64,000 nt of DNA from Galbibacter sp048266365. GTDB taxonomy: Bacteria; Bacteroidota; Bacteroidia; Flavobacteriales; Flavobacteriaceae. The position numbers and the translations under genes are program-made. The stretch is taken from assembly GCF_048266365.1 (NCBI RefSeq), contig NZ_JBLWZP010000009.1:79098-143097 (forward strand), read 5' to 3'. The notes beneath the pieces were generated by a model. The model was not told the origin of the DNA and ran no database searches. It saw only the letters and a program-made list of their open reading frames with translations. This document shows positions 48,301 through 56,062 of the stretch, piece after piece (the first letter of the stretch is position 1; each line of letters opens with the position of its first letter).

Positions 48301-48662
48301 ATATCTACAACGGTCACCCCGGTAGTCCAGTTTTCTGCATTGGATATGCCTGCTTTATCTGTAATATCTATAAACTGAAAATCCCCTTGGTTAAGATAGA
48401 GCTTGTCGGAAGATTGATTAGCGGTAAAGTAGAGATCCATCAAACCATCATTGTTGAAATCAATCGCAGCAACACCCGCCCCATTATAATAATAGAGATA
48501 GTTAAGGATGTTTAGATCTGGAGTATTGGTAAGTTTATTTGTGAAATCCATTCCTGTTTCACTTCTATCTAAAAGCGTGAAAAGTCGTTCCTCTGATGTG
48601 TTGCAAGAGAGTAGGAGTAAAAGGGACAGAAGTACTAATTTTACGGAATGATCTATAACCAT
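45354..48662 (-). CDS. FG-GAP/VCBS-repeat lipoprotein with ASPIC/UnbV domain (paralogue 1)
   Basis: A 1102-residue lipoprotein from ATG 48662 (lipobox LLLSC, cysteine 20). The first gene of the five-gene operon. Blades such as DFNNDGLMDLYF and DLNNDGYPDIYI lead to an ASPIC/UnbV domain near 510-590 (FAIGAKATVY, YTSRGFMSAVTPELHFGIGK reduced to TSRGFMS) and a second set of blades (DVNNDGLEDFFI, DIDNDGDLDL). The stop shares one base with the start of paralogue 2. A hairpin with a T-run lies upstream between this gene and the divergent histidine kinase and may act as an attenuator. Confidence 0.88.
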   Translation of the reverse strand: MVIDHSVKLVLLSLLLLLSCNTSEERLFTLLDRSETGMDFTNKLTNTPDLNILNYLYYYNGAGVAAIDFNNDGLMDLYFTANQSSDKLYLNQGDFQFIDITDKAGISNAENWTTGVTVVDINNDGWMDIYVCRVGNLSEIKSHNLLYINQGPNSEGIPRFVEESEKYKLNIHSYATQATFFDYDLDGDLDMYLLNHSLYPNRNYGSGKKRYEIDSLAGDMLLRNDNGIFIDVSQESGIHQGGIGYGLGVSISDLNNDGYPDIYIGNDFFENDYLYTNQKDGTFKEVIANNETKFGHTTHFSMGNDIADINNDGYTDIVSADMLPQDLKSYKTSGTEYNYQIYSSYLKNGYAPQFMQNTLHINNGGQYFHETAFLSGIASTEWSWAPLLADLNNDGFKDVFISNGIIGATNDMDFISFIANEHIQSRLKKGMGPQDMAFIDKIPTKHIPNYLFQNNGDNSFTDMTEEWFSKIPSYSNGSVYVDLDNDGDLDLVVNNVNEPAMIIKNNTDQMLPDHHYLKIKFKGSEQNRFAIGAKATVYTGDKSISSENYTSRGFMSAVTPELHFGIGKSTTIDSVHIIWPDRRFEKIYHQPIDTTLVVDYKKALSKYENIRPNEISGLLKNRKSPVDFLHKDHTSIEFNRDPLIPFANTNQGPKTTVADVNNDGLEDFFIGGAKAQASELFLQQADGTFQSTQKDLFDKDAISEDVDNLFFDADADGDQDLIVVSAGNEFITGEPLSPRLYINLDGKMVRDSIAFKDVFIHASTVTAVDIDNDGDLDLCITSNGIPREFGKTPKQYIFQNNGQGVFEDITETYAPEFQNIGLVQDLKWIDLNNDTYMDAVVAGHWMPISIFINDGKSLKPLNSNLSKTNGWWNSLEVGDFDKDGDMDIIAGNWGLNTRLKASETQPITLYRNDFDDNGQEEPVITYFYQDTETTFSSKSELVKQIPMLNKKFLSYSDFANAGFDELFDKEKIENAYKKQTFVLASVYFENDGFNNFSPHPLPFMAQTSSVFDIKKDDFDQDGFADLLLVGNNYEISTQLGRLDALHGLILRNDQKGFFEVIHEQNFDIPGPARNINTIRIQDTVNYMITINNNKTVFLKKSR

Positions 48663-48723
48663 CAAAGGAAATGTAAATTACGTTGTAATTATCTAAACAA
48701 ATTCGTTTCTTGCTTTGTCTACC

Positions 48724-48750
48724 AAAAAAAGCCAACTTGAGAAGTCAGCT
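48724..48750 (-). terminator. Hairpin plus T-run in the leader of the ASPIC/FG-GAP operon (possible attenuator)
   Basis: On the minus strand AGCTGACTT-CTC-AAGTTGGCT forms a 9-bp stem (two G-U pairs) followed by a run of T, the form of an intrinsic terminator. It lies about 60 bases before the ATG of paralogue 1 with no known gene ending upstream on this strand. Confidence 0.6.
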
Positions 48751-48847
48751 ATTCTGGATAATTGTATAAAGAAATATTTTGAACTATTTGAACACTACTA
48801 AAGTAACCAATAATGCTACTTGTTTAGGTTAAGGAGAGTTCAAAAAG

Positions 48848-48882
48848 ATTAATGAAAAGTTAATTGTATTAATGAAAGTTAA
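48848..48882. repeat. Direct repeat, possible response-regulator binding site
   Basis: ATTAATGAAAAGTTAA (48848-48863) and ATTAATGAAAGTTAA (48868-48882) repeat with a 20-base period, two DNA turns, in the shared region between the kinase gene and the divergent ASPIC/FG-GAP operon. Confidence 0.5.
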
Positions 48883-48922
48883 ATTTAAAATCTGGAATGC
48901 AATTATTTAGTTACTTGTTGTG

Positions 48923-50200
48923 ATGTTAAATCTTAAAAAAGGATATATAGTTGTTTTTATAATATCAGTCATCGGATTGGCTTTTATTCAATATCAATAT
49001 TTAAGAATAGGGCTTAATCTTGCCAAGCTCCAATTCAATACCAAAACAGGACAAGCTTTACAAACCATCAAGACCGATTTAGGTACCAAGAACGAACTTA
49101 CTTTCTTGATGGCACAGGCTATAAATAAGGATGATTCTCATTTTAATTTGAGCCTGGATAGTATTCAAGATGCTACACGCTATTTTTTAAATGACTTTTT
49201 AGTGGACCGGTTTTTACAGCAAGGGATAAAAACTGACTTTGTCTATCGTTTGCATTCTGAGGATAGTACCATTTTTTTATCTCCCGGCTATAAACAACTG
49301 GAGGAAGAGGAATTGAAATTTCCGATGCTACTCAATGGGTATTTGCCGGAGACGGTTCATAAGAGGTTGGTACTTGATATTCAATTTGAAGATCTAAGTA
49401 AATATTTTTTATCGCAACTCAATGGGCTGACCATACCAAGTTTACTATTTATAGTGGCTATTATCATTGTAGTTATTTGGGTGATACGCTCGATGTATTG
49501 GCAAAAGAATGTGATCACCACAACCAATGACTTTATCAATAATCTCACTCACGAACTGAAGACACCGGTTTTTTCAATAGGTTTAGCTACCAAATTACTG
49601 GAAGAAAAGGCAGGGGAGGACCAACAGAAGTTGATTGGGATGATTAGGGACCAAAACGAGAAATTGAAAACGCACATCGATAAGGTTCTGGAATTGTCAG
49701 GCATGGAAACTAATAAAAAGATACTAAAATTGAGTCCGGGTGATTTCTATCCCCCGCTGGAGAAGTTGGCGAACACTTTTGCAGCCTTTGCAATTTTGGA
49801 AGATATTGAATTTAAGTACAGCCTCGAGGACACTCGTTATTGGCTGAATTGCGAAGATAGCCATCTTTCAAATGCGGTAGGGAATCTATTAGATAATGCA
49901 AAGAAGTATTCATCAAAGCATCAAGTGATCCAATTGAAGGCCTACACACAAGAAAAATTCTTGTATATTGTTGTGGAGGATAATGGAATAGGCATCGCGA
50001 AAAATGAACTAAAAAACATCTTCAAGAAATTCCACAGGATTCCATCCGGTGACTTGCAAAATGTAAGAGGGTATGGGCTAGGCTTAAGTTATGTGAAACA
50101 GGTGATCAAATTGCACAAAGGGAATGTTTCAGTAGACAGTCAGCTTGGAGAAGGAACTATAGTAACCATAAAATTACCACTGCTTAAAAATGGAAAATAA
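48923..50200 (+). CDS. Membrane sensor histidine kinase
   Basis: A 425-residue kinase from ATG 48923 (a GTG directly before it is also in frame). Two membrane segments (about residues 8-28 and 170-190) bound a periplasmic sensor of about 140 residues with no recognised fold. The H-box NNLTHELKTPVFS holds the phospho-accepting histidine (about 210); then the N-box (NAVGNLLDNAKKYS), the G1 box (VEDNGIGI), and the G2 box (GYGLGLSYV). It overlaps the response regulator gene by 11 bases, a cognate pair. It is divergent from the ASPIC/FG-GAP operon and probably controls it, susCD, or both. Confidence 0.93.
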   Translation: MLNLKKGYIVVFIISVIGLAFIQYQYLRIGLNLAKLQFNTKTGQALQTIKTDLGTKNELTFLMAQAINKDDSHFNLSLDSIQDATRYFLNDFLVDRFLQQGIKTDFVYRLHSEDSTIFLSPGYKQLEEEELKFPMLLNGYLPETVHKRLVLDIQFEDLSKYFLSQLNGLTIPSLLFIVAIIIVVIWVIRSMYWQKNVITTTNDFINNLTHELKTPVFSIGLATKLLEEKAGEDQQKLIGMIRDQNEKLKTHIDKVLELSGMETNKKILKLSPGDFYPPLEKLANTFAAFAILEDIEFKYSLEDTRYWLNCEDSHLSNAVGNLLDNAKKYSSKHQVIQLKAYTQEKFLYIVVEDNGIGIAKNELKNIFKKFHRIPSGDLQNVRGYGLGLSYVKQVIKLHKGNVSVDSQLGEGTIVTIKLPLLKNGK

Positions 50201-50882
50201 TAGAATATTATTGGTGGAAGACGATAATTCACTTGGTTATTTATTAAGTGAATACCTGAGTATGAAAAACTTTCAATTGGAGTGGGTGACCAATGGTGCA
50301 GAAGCTTTAGGTATACTAAATCAGAAGGCCTTTGATTTAATTATCATGGATGTTATGATGCCTGAAATGAATGGCTTTACACTAGCCTCAAAAGTTAAGG
50401 ATGAATTTCCTTCGATCCCCTTTATTTTTTTAACGGCTCGTTCTTTAAAGATCGATGTGCTCAAAGGCTTTTCACTTGGGGCAGTAGATTATTTAAAAAA
50501 GCCAATTGAGGAGGAGGAATTAGTGGTTAGAATTGAAGCCTTATTGTCGCGATTACATCAGGGAGACAAAGAAAACGTTCAAGGACCCCATCAAATAGGG
50601 GCCTATCTTTTCAATAGTAAAAACCAACACCTTCAATACGGAGATACTATGATTACCCTTACTTCTAGAGAAAGTGAGCTGCTTCTATTTTTATGGAGAA
50701 ATAAAAATCAACTTTCCTTACACAAGGACATACTGATAAAGATCTGGGGGAAGAATGATTATTTTAATCGCAAAAGCCTAAATGTCTTTATTTCTCACCT
50801 TCGGAAATATCTCAAACACGATCCGAGTATATCTATCGAAAATGTACACAATAAAGGATTTATACTGAAACTGCAAGAATAA
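50190..50882 (+). CDS. OmpR-family response regulator
   Basis: A 230-residue DNA-binding regulator. The receiver domain has the acidic pair D11/D12, the phospho-accepting D54 in IIMDVMMPEM, T82 and K104. The C-terminal winged helix (about 130-228) includes SLNVFISHLRKYL and ENVHNKGFIL. It is phosphorylated by the kinase encoded just upstream, with which it overlaps by 11 bases. Direct repeats upstream of the kinase are candidates for its binding site. It is convergent with susD, with a shared terminator between them. Confidence 0.94.
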   Translation: MENNRILLVEDDNSLGYLLSEYLSMKNFQLEWVTNGAEALGILNQKAFDLIIMDVMMPEMNGFTLASKVKDEFPSIPFIFLTARSLKIDVLKGFSLGAVDYLKKPIEEEELVVRIEALLSRLHQGDKENVQGPHQIGAYLFNSKNQHLQYGDTMITLTSRESELLLFLWRNKNQLSLHKDILIKIWGKNDYFNRKSLNVFISHLRKYLKHDPSISIENVHNKGFILKLQE

Positions 50883-50920
50883 AAAAACCTGCCGAATTAC
50901 TAGATTCCGACAGGTTTGTT
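50883..50920. terminator. Terminator between the response regulator and susD
   Basis: AAACCTGCCG and CGACAGGTTT pair over ten bases with one mismatch; a run of A on the left and T-rich sequence on the right allow function from both sides. Confidence 0.65.
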
Positions 50921-50944
50921 TATATGATAGACTATTACAGGTGT

Positions 50945-52528
50945 TTAGTAGCCTTCGTTTTGTGTTAAATTTGGATTGGTAATAATCGCTGTTGCCGGGA
51001 TTGGGAAAAGAACTCTAAATGCTTCAGTACTTTCTTTATGAGCCCATGGTTCAGTGAATTTTCCGAAACGAATTAAGTCACTTCTTCTCCAGTATTCGCC
51101 ATAGAGCTCTCTACCTCTTTCATCCAACAAACCCTGCTCTGTTAATGATCCAAGTGGTGTTGCTTCTCGAAGAACTCGCAACTCATTTACTAGTGCAAGT
51201 GGATCTTCAGATGAACTTCCCCCGCGCATAATAGCTTCTGCCTTCATTAAATGAGCATCCGCATAACGGAAAAGTACCATGTGGGTAGCAAAGGATCCAT
51301 TTGCAGGAGAATATTTTAACAACCTAATTCCGGAAGTTTCATTATTACCCAAAAGGCCCGGTAATTCTTTAGTGTACGATAGATTATTACCGGTACGATC
51401 CTTTAAGATTTCTCCGTTGGGCCCATATTGCTGACCAATTAAAAAGCCAAATCCAATATTTGAGCCATCTTTAATGCCGTCATTATCAGTATCATCTGAT
51501 CCGTCAGCTTCTACTGCCGGTGTTCCGGAAAGCGGAACATAACCTCTTCGTTCTTCTTGTCCGGATCCCGGGGTGTTTACCATAGGATCACCTTCGAATA
51601 GATCATAAAACTCTGCGAGTGTTGTGAATCCGTTCCATCCACCACCTGTGTTATCCGGTGCTCCTTGGTTGTAATGTAATCCATCCCATATCCTCGAACC
51701 AACATCAGAAGTGGTATAGAAGATGGTTTCAGTATCGACTTGATCGGTAAACAATTCAAAATATCCCGGTTGAAGATCGAAACCATCGCCTTGTATTGCA
51801 TCTACAAGGTCTACTACTTGAGTCATATCAGCTGGATCAGGAGTTGCTGCACCAGTGTAGATGTGTTTGTTAAGAAGTAACTTTGCTAATAAATAACGTG
51901 CCGACGCTTGTGAGGCTCTTACAGTTCCTTCTCCTGGTCCTGTGGCAGGAAGATCCGTAATAGCTTCGTTTAAATCATTAATGGTAAAGTCTACTGCTTC
52001 AGTCCGTGTCATTACAGTAGGGGCCACATCAGGAGTATCGTCCGGGTTTCTGAAAGGCACCTGTCCAAAGAGATCGATAATCCAAAGCATACTATAAGCC
52101 CTGATAAATTTTGCTTCTGCCGCTTGCAGAGTTGATGGATTACTCCTTTGGTCAATAATAGCAGTGGCATTATATACATTTGAATTTAATTCATTCCAAG
52201 TGTTTTTTATCAAGTTATGTGTTGTACTCCAGGTATGACTGTGAAGGGTCCTCCAAACTCCGTTGTCTCCCCAATCGGTTCCTCTTGTTGGTACTACAAA
52301 TTCATCAGAAGAGACCTCAGTGATACCATAAAGATTTTCCTGTGTTTGCACCTGTCCCCTTACACTGTTGTATAGATTCTCAAGACTTGAAGTCGGTTCA
52401 ATACCAGTAAACTCCCCAGTTAAATTCTGGAAACGGGAATCTGTTTGCTCAATTTCCAGGTCCGTACAACCTGTAAAACCCAGAAATAATGCAGTTATTA
52501 TAAGTATGTATATTTTAGATGTTTTCAT
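50945..52528 (-). CDS. susD: RagB/SusD-family nutrient-binding outer-membrane lipoprotein
   Basis: A 527-residue lipoprotein (lipobox GFTGC, cysteine 21) that binds the ligand at the cell surface as the lid of the SusC transporter. The TPR-like helices and family motifs appear, such as AEAKFIRAYSMLWIIDLFG reduced to the core AKFIRAY, ARYLLAKLLLN, and the C-terminal RLPRIP-like GRELYGEYWRRSDLIRFG region (RRSDLIRFGKF). It is ten bases downstream of susC. No sugar-degrading enzyme lies nearby, so the ligand is not evident. Confidence 0.95.
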   Translation of the reverse strand: MKTSKIYILIITALFLGFTGCTDLEIEQTDSRFQNLTGEFTGIEPTSSLENLYNSVRGQVQTQENLYGITEVSSDEFVVPTRGTDWGDNGVWRTLHSHTWSTTHNLIKNTWNELNSNVYNATAIIDQRSNPSTLQAAEAKFIRAYSMLWIIDLFGQVPFRNPDDTPDVAPTVMTRTEAVDFTINDLNEAITDLPATGPGEGTVRASQASARYLLAKLLLNKHIYTGAATPDPADMTQVVDLVDAIQGDGFDLQPGYFELFTDQVDTETIFYTTSDVGSRIWDGLHYNQGAPDNTGGGWNGFTTLAEFYDLFEGDPMVNTPGSGQEERRGYVPLSGTPAVEADGSDDTDNDGIKDGSNIGFGFLIGQQYGPNGEILKDRTGNNLSYTKELPGLLGNNETSGIRLLKYSPANGSFATHMVLFRYADAHLMKAEAIMRGGSSSEDPLALVNELRVLREATPLGSLTEQGLLDERGRELYGEYWRRSDLIRFGKFTEPWAHKESTEAFRVLFPIPATAIITNPNLTQNEGY

Positions 52529-52537
52529 GTTGTCGTA

Positions 52538-55500
52538 TTAAAATGATGCATTAATTCCAAAAGTGATTGTCCTTGGTCTCGGGAAACTAGTGTAATCAAT
52601 CCCAAGTGAAGGAATGTCGTTCAGTGGCTTTGGAGTGTTCACCTCCGGATCCAAACCTGAGTAATTTGTGATTAGGAAAAGGTTTTGTCCGGTAAGCGAA
52701 AACCTCAAGTTGTCCAGAAACCAATCCTCATCTACAGGGAAGTCATATCCAATAGAAGCATTTTGTAACCTTACAAAATCTCCTTTTTCCAGGAATCTGG
52801 TAGAAACGTCAGGCGCATTGGCTGGCGATTCCCCATTAGTTAACACATCCTCAGTAACATTTTTACCGCCGTTGATTATTCCAGCGGTAAAGAATGCGTT
52901 GGTATTGTTGTTATAAATATACTGACCGAATTGTCCAGCAAAGAACATGTTGAAATCCCAATTTTTATAGGATAAACTTGTCGAAAGACCTGATGTTACT
53001 TTTGGTAAAGCACTTTTATCTACAAATTCTTGTACGTCCCCATTAGGATATACAGAGATCCCGTTTTCATCATAGCCGGCAAACTCTCTTAAATAGTAAG
53101 AGAATAATGGTTGACCACCAGTTAATAGTTGAGCATAGGCTCCAGTGAGTCCATTACCACTAATAGCACCAGTTTGAATCTGTCCATTGAAGTTCTTAAC
53201 CATATTATCATTATAGGAAATATTAAAGCCTACATTCCAGGTGAGATCCTCAGTTTGAATAAAATCATAGTTTATAGAGAATTCAATTCCTTTATTAATG
53301 ACATCCGCATCAACATTTTCAAAAACAAATGGTTGAGGTGAAGGCTGAGCGATTTCTTTCTTTAATAATAATCCGGTTGTTGTTTTATGGTATACATCAA
53401 TACTACCGCTCAAACGCTCATCGAAGAATCCATAATCAAATCCGATATTTGCCTGTGCCGTTTCTTCCCATTTAAGACTGTTGTCTGCGTAGGATACAAA
53501 CTCTGTTCCAGGAGCATTAATATCGCCTGCGTTACTGATTCCTATTCCTTGGAAACGTTGTCTGTAAGTGAAGTTGCCATAACCAAGTCCTTCTTGGTTC
53601 CCTGTTATACCATAGCCTAATCTTATCTTTAAGGTAGAAACGGCTTCTCCGATGAAATCTTCCTGATCTATTCGCCATGCCAGCGCTCCGGAAGGGAAAT
53701 AACCGTAGCTGTTATCTGGCCCAAATCGAGAAGAACCATCCGCCCTAAGAGTAACTGTTAACATATACCTTTCCAAGAGGGTGTAATTGATCCTTCCAAA
53801 ATAGGATTGTAACTCATCTGTGTAATTGTATGTATCGGCAGCAACTGCTGTCAGCGGCACGCCACTCGGAGTACTTAGCATTTCATTTTGTGAAATTTCC
53901 GGAAATAAACGATTAACAAACAATCCATCCGGATCGTAACCGTACTGTTGATATGACCCGGAAATACTATTTTCGATGATCTTTGCAGCATTTTTAAGCT
54001 CGTCATACATATCAAGCATATTAGCTGTGGTATATCCAAATCCTTGAACAGATTTTCCGGCATTTTTGAAACTTTGATACGAATACCCCACCAATACATC
54101 AATTTTAGAATTTCCAAATTCCTTTTTGTAGTCAAGGGTAACATCAAATAATTCATTTTTGATATAATTATCAGCAAAGTAACCTCTACCATTTCCCGGA
54201 GCTCCATTGGTCAGTCCCGTAATGTCGGAAGATAAGGCCTGTTCCTTTTCTCCGAGGGATTGATCGAAACCTAAATTTACTTTAGCTTTTAAACCATCTA
54301 TAATTTCGTATTCTGCTGAAATGTTAGCTAAATAACGTTTGGTGTGGGTGTTGTCCCTGTAGTTATGAAGTAATTGGGTCGGAATGAGTTCGTTCCCACC
54401 AGTGGAGAAATTAACATCATTTGGCCAAGTTGGGTTCGCAAAATAAGTAGCACCTAATAAGTCTCCGGTGGAACCCGCAGTATTGGTGATCATAGGAGCT
54501 TCATCATTTAACTTTGAAATCGTTCCGTTGAAATCAATTTTCAATTTATCACTAAAAAAACGCTGAGAAGCATTGATTCTTGCAGTAATTCTTTCCTGAG
54601 AGGAGTTTTGTACAATACCTTGTTGATCCCCATATCCAAAGGATGCTCTTATAAAGCCGGAGCCATAATTATTGGTGTATGCCAGGTTGTGATTGTTTGA
54701 AAAGGAAGTTCTCAGAACTACATCTTGCCAATCTGTATTATAACCATAGTCTAAGGCGTTTCTATCCCCGCCGTACTGATCGATGGCATCTAAAAAGGCA
54801 TCTCTACCTAATAAATCATATCGTTCTGCGACCAAAGATACACTGGTACTGGTGTTGATTTCAAATTTCCCACCTTGTCCGGATTTCCCGCTTTTAGTAG
54901 TGATAATTACTACTCCATTTGCGGCACGTGACCCGTAGATGGCTGTGGCGGAGGCATCTTTTAGGATACTTATACTTGCGATATCATTTGGGTTTAAGAA
55001 ACTTAAAGGGTTTTTGGCAGAACTTGTACCCGCTCCCAAGTCAATACCTCCGGAAGCTGTTTCGCCTCCAGATAATGGTACTCCGTCAACTACGAATAAA
55101 GGGTTGTTATTGGATCGCACTGAGGCCGTACCACGAATTCTTACCTGCACTCCTGCGCCAGGCTCACCACTGGTCTGGGTAATTTGTACCCCAGCGGTTT
55201 TACCCTGTATCAATTGTTCAGGTGAAGCAATAACACCTTGGTTAAAGTCTTCGGCGCTTACAACTTCCACCGCGCCTGTTGCATCTTCTTTGGTAGTCGT
55301 TCCATAACCAATGACAACTACTTCACTTAATGCCTCTGCATCAAGCTGGAGGGTTACATTAATAGTAGTACGCCCGTTTATGGTGATTTCTTGGGTGGTA
55401 AACCCAAGGTAACTAAATACCAGGACGGCTTGTGCATCTACATCATTCAAGGTGTAGTTTCCGTCAAAATCAGTTTGTGTTCCATGAGTTGTTCCTTTTA

Positions 55501-55630
55501 CAAGGACACTGGCCCCGGGTAATGGACCGTTTTGGTCAGATACCGTTCCACTGACAGTCTGCGCCTGAACCATGCTAAAGCACAACAGTGCTCCCACAAA
55601 GGCCAGGCCTTTCAGTAAATTGTTCTTCAT
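52538..55630 (-). CDS. susC: SusC/RagA-family TonB-linked outer-membrane transporter
   Basis: A 1030-residue TonB-dependent channel. After a signal peptide (to about residue 23, SMVQAQ) comes a carboxypeptidase-D-like domain (GTVSDQNGPLPGASVLVKG region, keyed by PLPGASV and DFDGNYTL). The plug domain follows (about 110-250, RIRGTASVRSNNNPLFVVDG keyed by FVVDGVPL and ATAIYGSRAANGV), then the 22-strand barrel ending in Phe (TFGINASF). With SusD it imports a large or polymeric nutrient using TonB energy. A -7 element (TAAATTTG) lies 127 bases upstream. Confidence 0.96.
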   Translation of the reverse strand: MKNNLLKGLAFVGALLCFSMVQAQTVSGTVSDQNGPLPGASVLVKGTTHGTQTDFDGNYTLNDVDAQAVLVFSYLGFTTQEITINGRTTINVTLQLDAEALSEVVVIGYGTTTKEDATGAVEVVSAEDFNQGVIASPEQLIQGKTAGVQITQTSGEPGAGVQVRIRGTASVRSNNNPLFVVDGVPLSGGETASGGIDLGAGTSSAKNPLSFLNPNDIASISILKDASATAIYGSRAANGVVIITTKSGKSGQGGKFEINTSTSVSLVAERYDLLGRDAFLDAIDQYGGDRNALDYGYNTDWQDVVLRTSFSNNHNLAYTNNYGSGFIRASFGYGDQQGIVQNSSQERITARINASQRFFSDKLKIDFNGTISKLNDEAPMITNTAGSTGDLLGATYFANPTWPNDVNFSTGGNELIPTQLLHNYRDNTHTKRYLANISAEYEIIDGLKAKVNLGFDQSLGEKEQALSSDITGLTNGAPGNGRGYFADNYIKNELFDVTLDYKKEFGNSKIDVLVGYSYQSFKNAGKSVQGFGYTTANMLDMYDELKNAAKIIENSISGSYQQYGYDPDGLFVNRLFPEISQNEMLSTPSGVPLTAVAADTYNYTDELQSYFGRINYTLLERYMLTVTLRADGSSRFGPDNSYGYFPSGALAWRIDQEDFIGEAVSTLKIRLGYGITGNQEGLGYGNFTYRQRFQGIGISNAGDINAPGTEFVSYADNSLKWEETAQANIGFDYGFFDERLSGSIDVYHKTTTGLLLKKEIAQPSPQPFVFENVDADVINKGIEFSINYDFIQTEDLTWNVGFNISYNDNMVKNFNGQIQTGAISGNGLTGAYAQLLTGGQPLFSYYLREFAGYDENGISVYPNGDVQEFVDKSALPKVTSGLSTSLSYKNWDFNMFFAGQFGQYIYNNNTNAFFTAGIINGGKNVTEDVLTNGESPANAPDVSTRFLEKGDFVRLQNASIGYDFPVDEDWFLDNLRFSLTGQNLFLITNYSGLDPEVNTPKPLNDIPSLGIDYTSFPRPRTITFGINASF

Positions 55631-56062
55631 ACAATTAGTTTTTATCGTTCAAATAACTAGTTAATGAACATTTCCTTTTTTGATAACCGCATCACTGGTA
55701 TGAATCAAATGCTAGAAATGCCAATTGTTAAATTTATGCTAATTAATGTAGATAAACAAATTTAACACCTCTATTATTAGCTAAGTACTAAAAATAAAGT
55801 TAAAAAATAATAGTTATATTAACTTTTAATGTTTTAAGGAAGTGTCCGGAATTAACGAACTTTGAGTAGAAGCTATAACCACAGAAACTTTTGCTCTGAT
55901 CATGCACCTGAAAGGAGTAGGGTAATGTGGTGTTAATACACTGTGTAAAATAGAGGTTGAAGGTGCAATCGAGTTAATTTTAACTAAAAATTGCGAAATT
56001 CTCCATCTATTAATATATGATTTAGAGGGAGTCGTTCACTAGCATATAATTGCAAAACTTCT
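55631..56062. other. Intergenic region upstream of susC
   Basis: About 430 bases without a gene. It contains the susC -7 element and, further upstream, AT-rich sequence with a partial match to the direct-repeat motif found before the kinase gene (TTAACTTTT near 55818). No clear terminator for the GHMP kinase gene was found. Confidence 0.5.
55757..55764 (-). promoter_or_regulatory. -7 promoter element for susC
   Basis: On the minus strand TAAATTTG, an exact TAnnTTTG match, 127 bases before the susC ATG. No -33 TTG at the usual distance was seen, which may mean an activator is needed. Confidence 0.5.

Noticed and set aside
38736..48662. Many short recurring DNA motifs (CCATCATTGTT-like) spread over 10 kb, resembling a repeat array
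   Set aside because: They are codons for Asp/Asn-rich calcium-binding blades of the FG-GAP proteins, with irregular spacing and no constant repeat/spacer structure, so not a CRISPR or other array.
54939..55307. 122-codon plus-strand frame inside susC
   Set aside because: It is antisense to conserved plug-domain motifs of SusC, is Pro/Ala-rich and has no start context; a shadow of the real gene.
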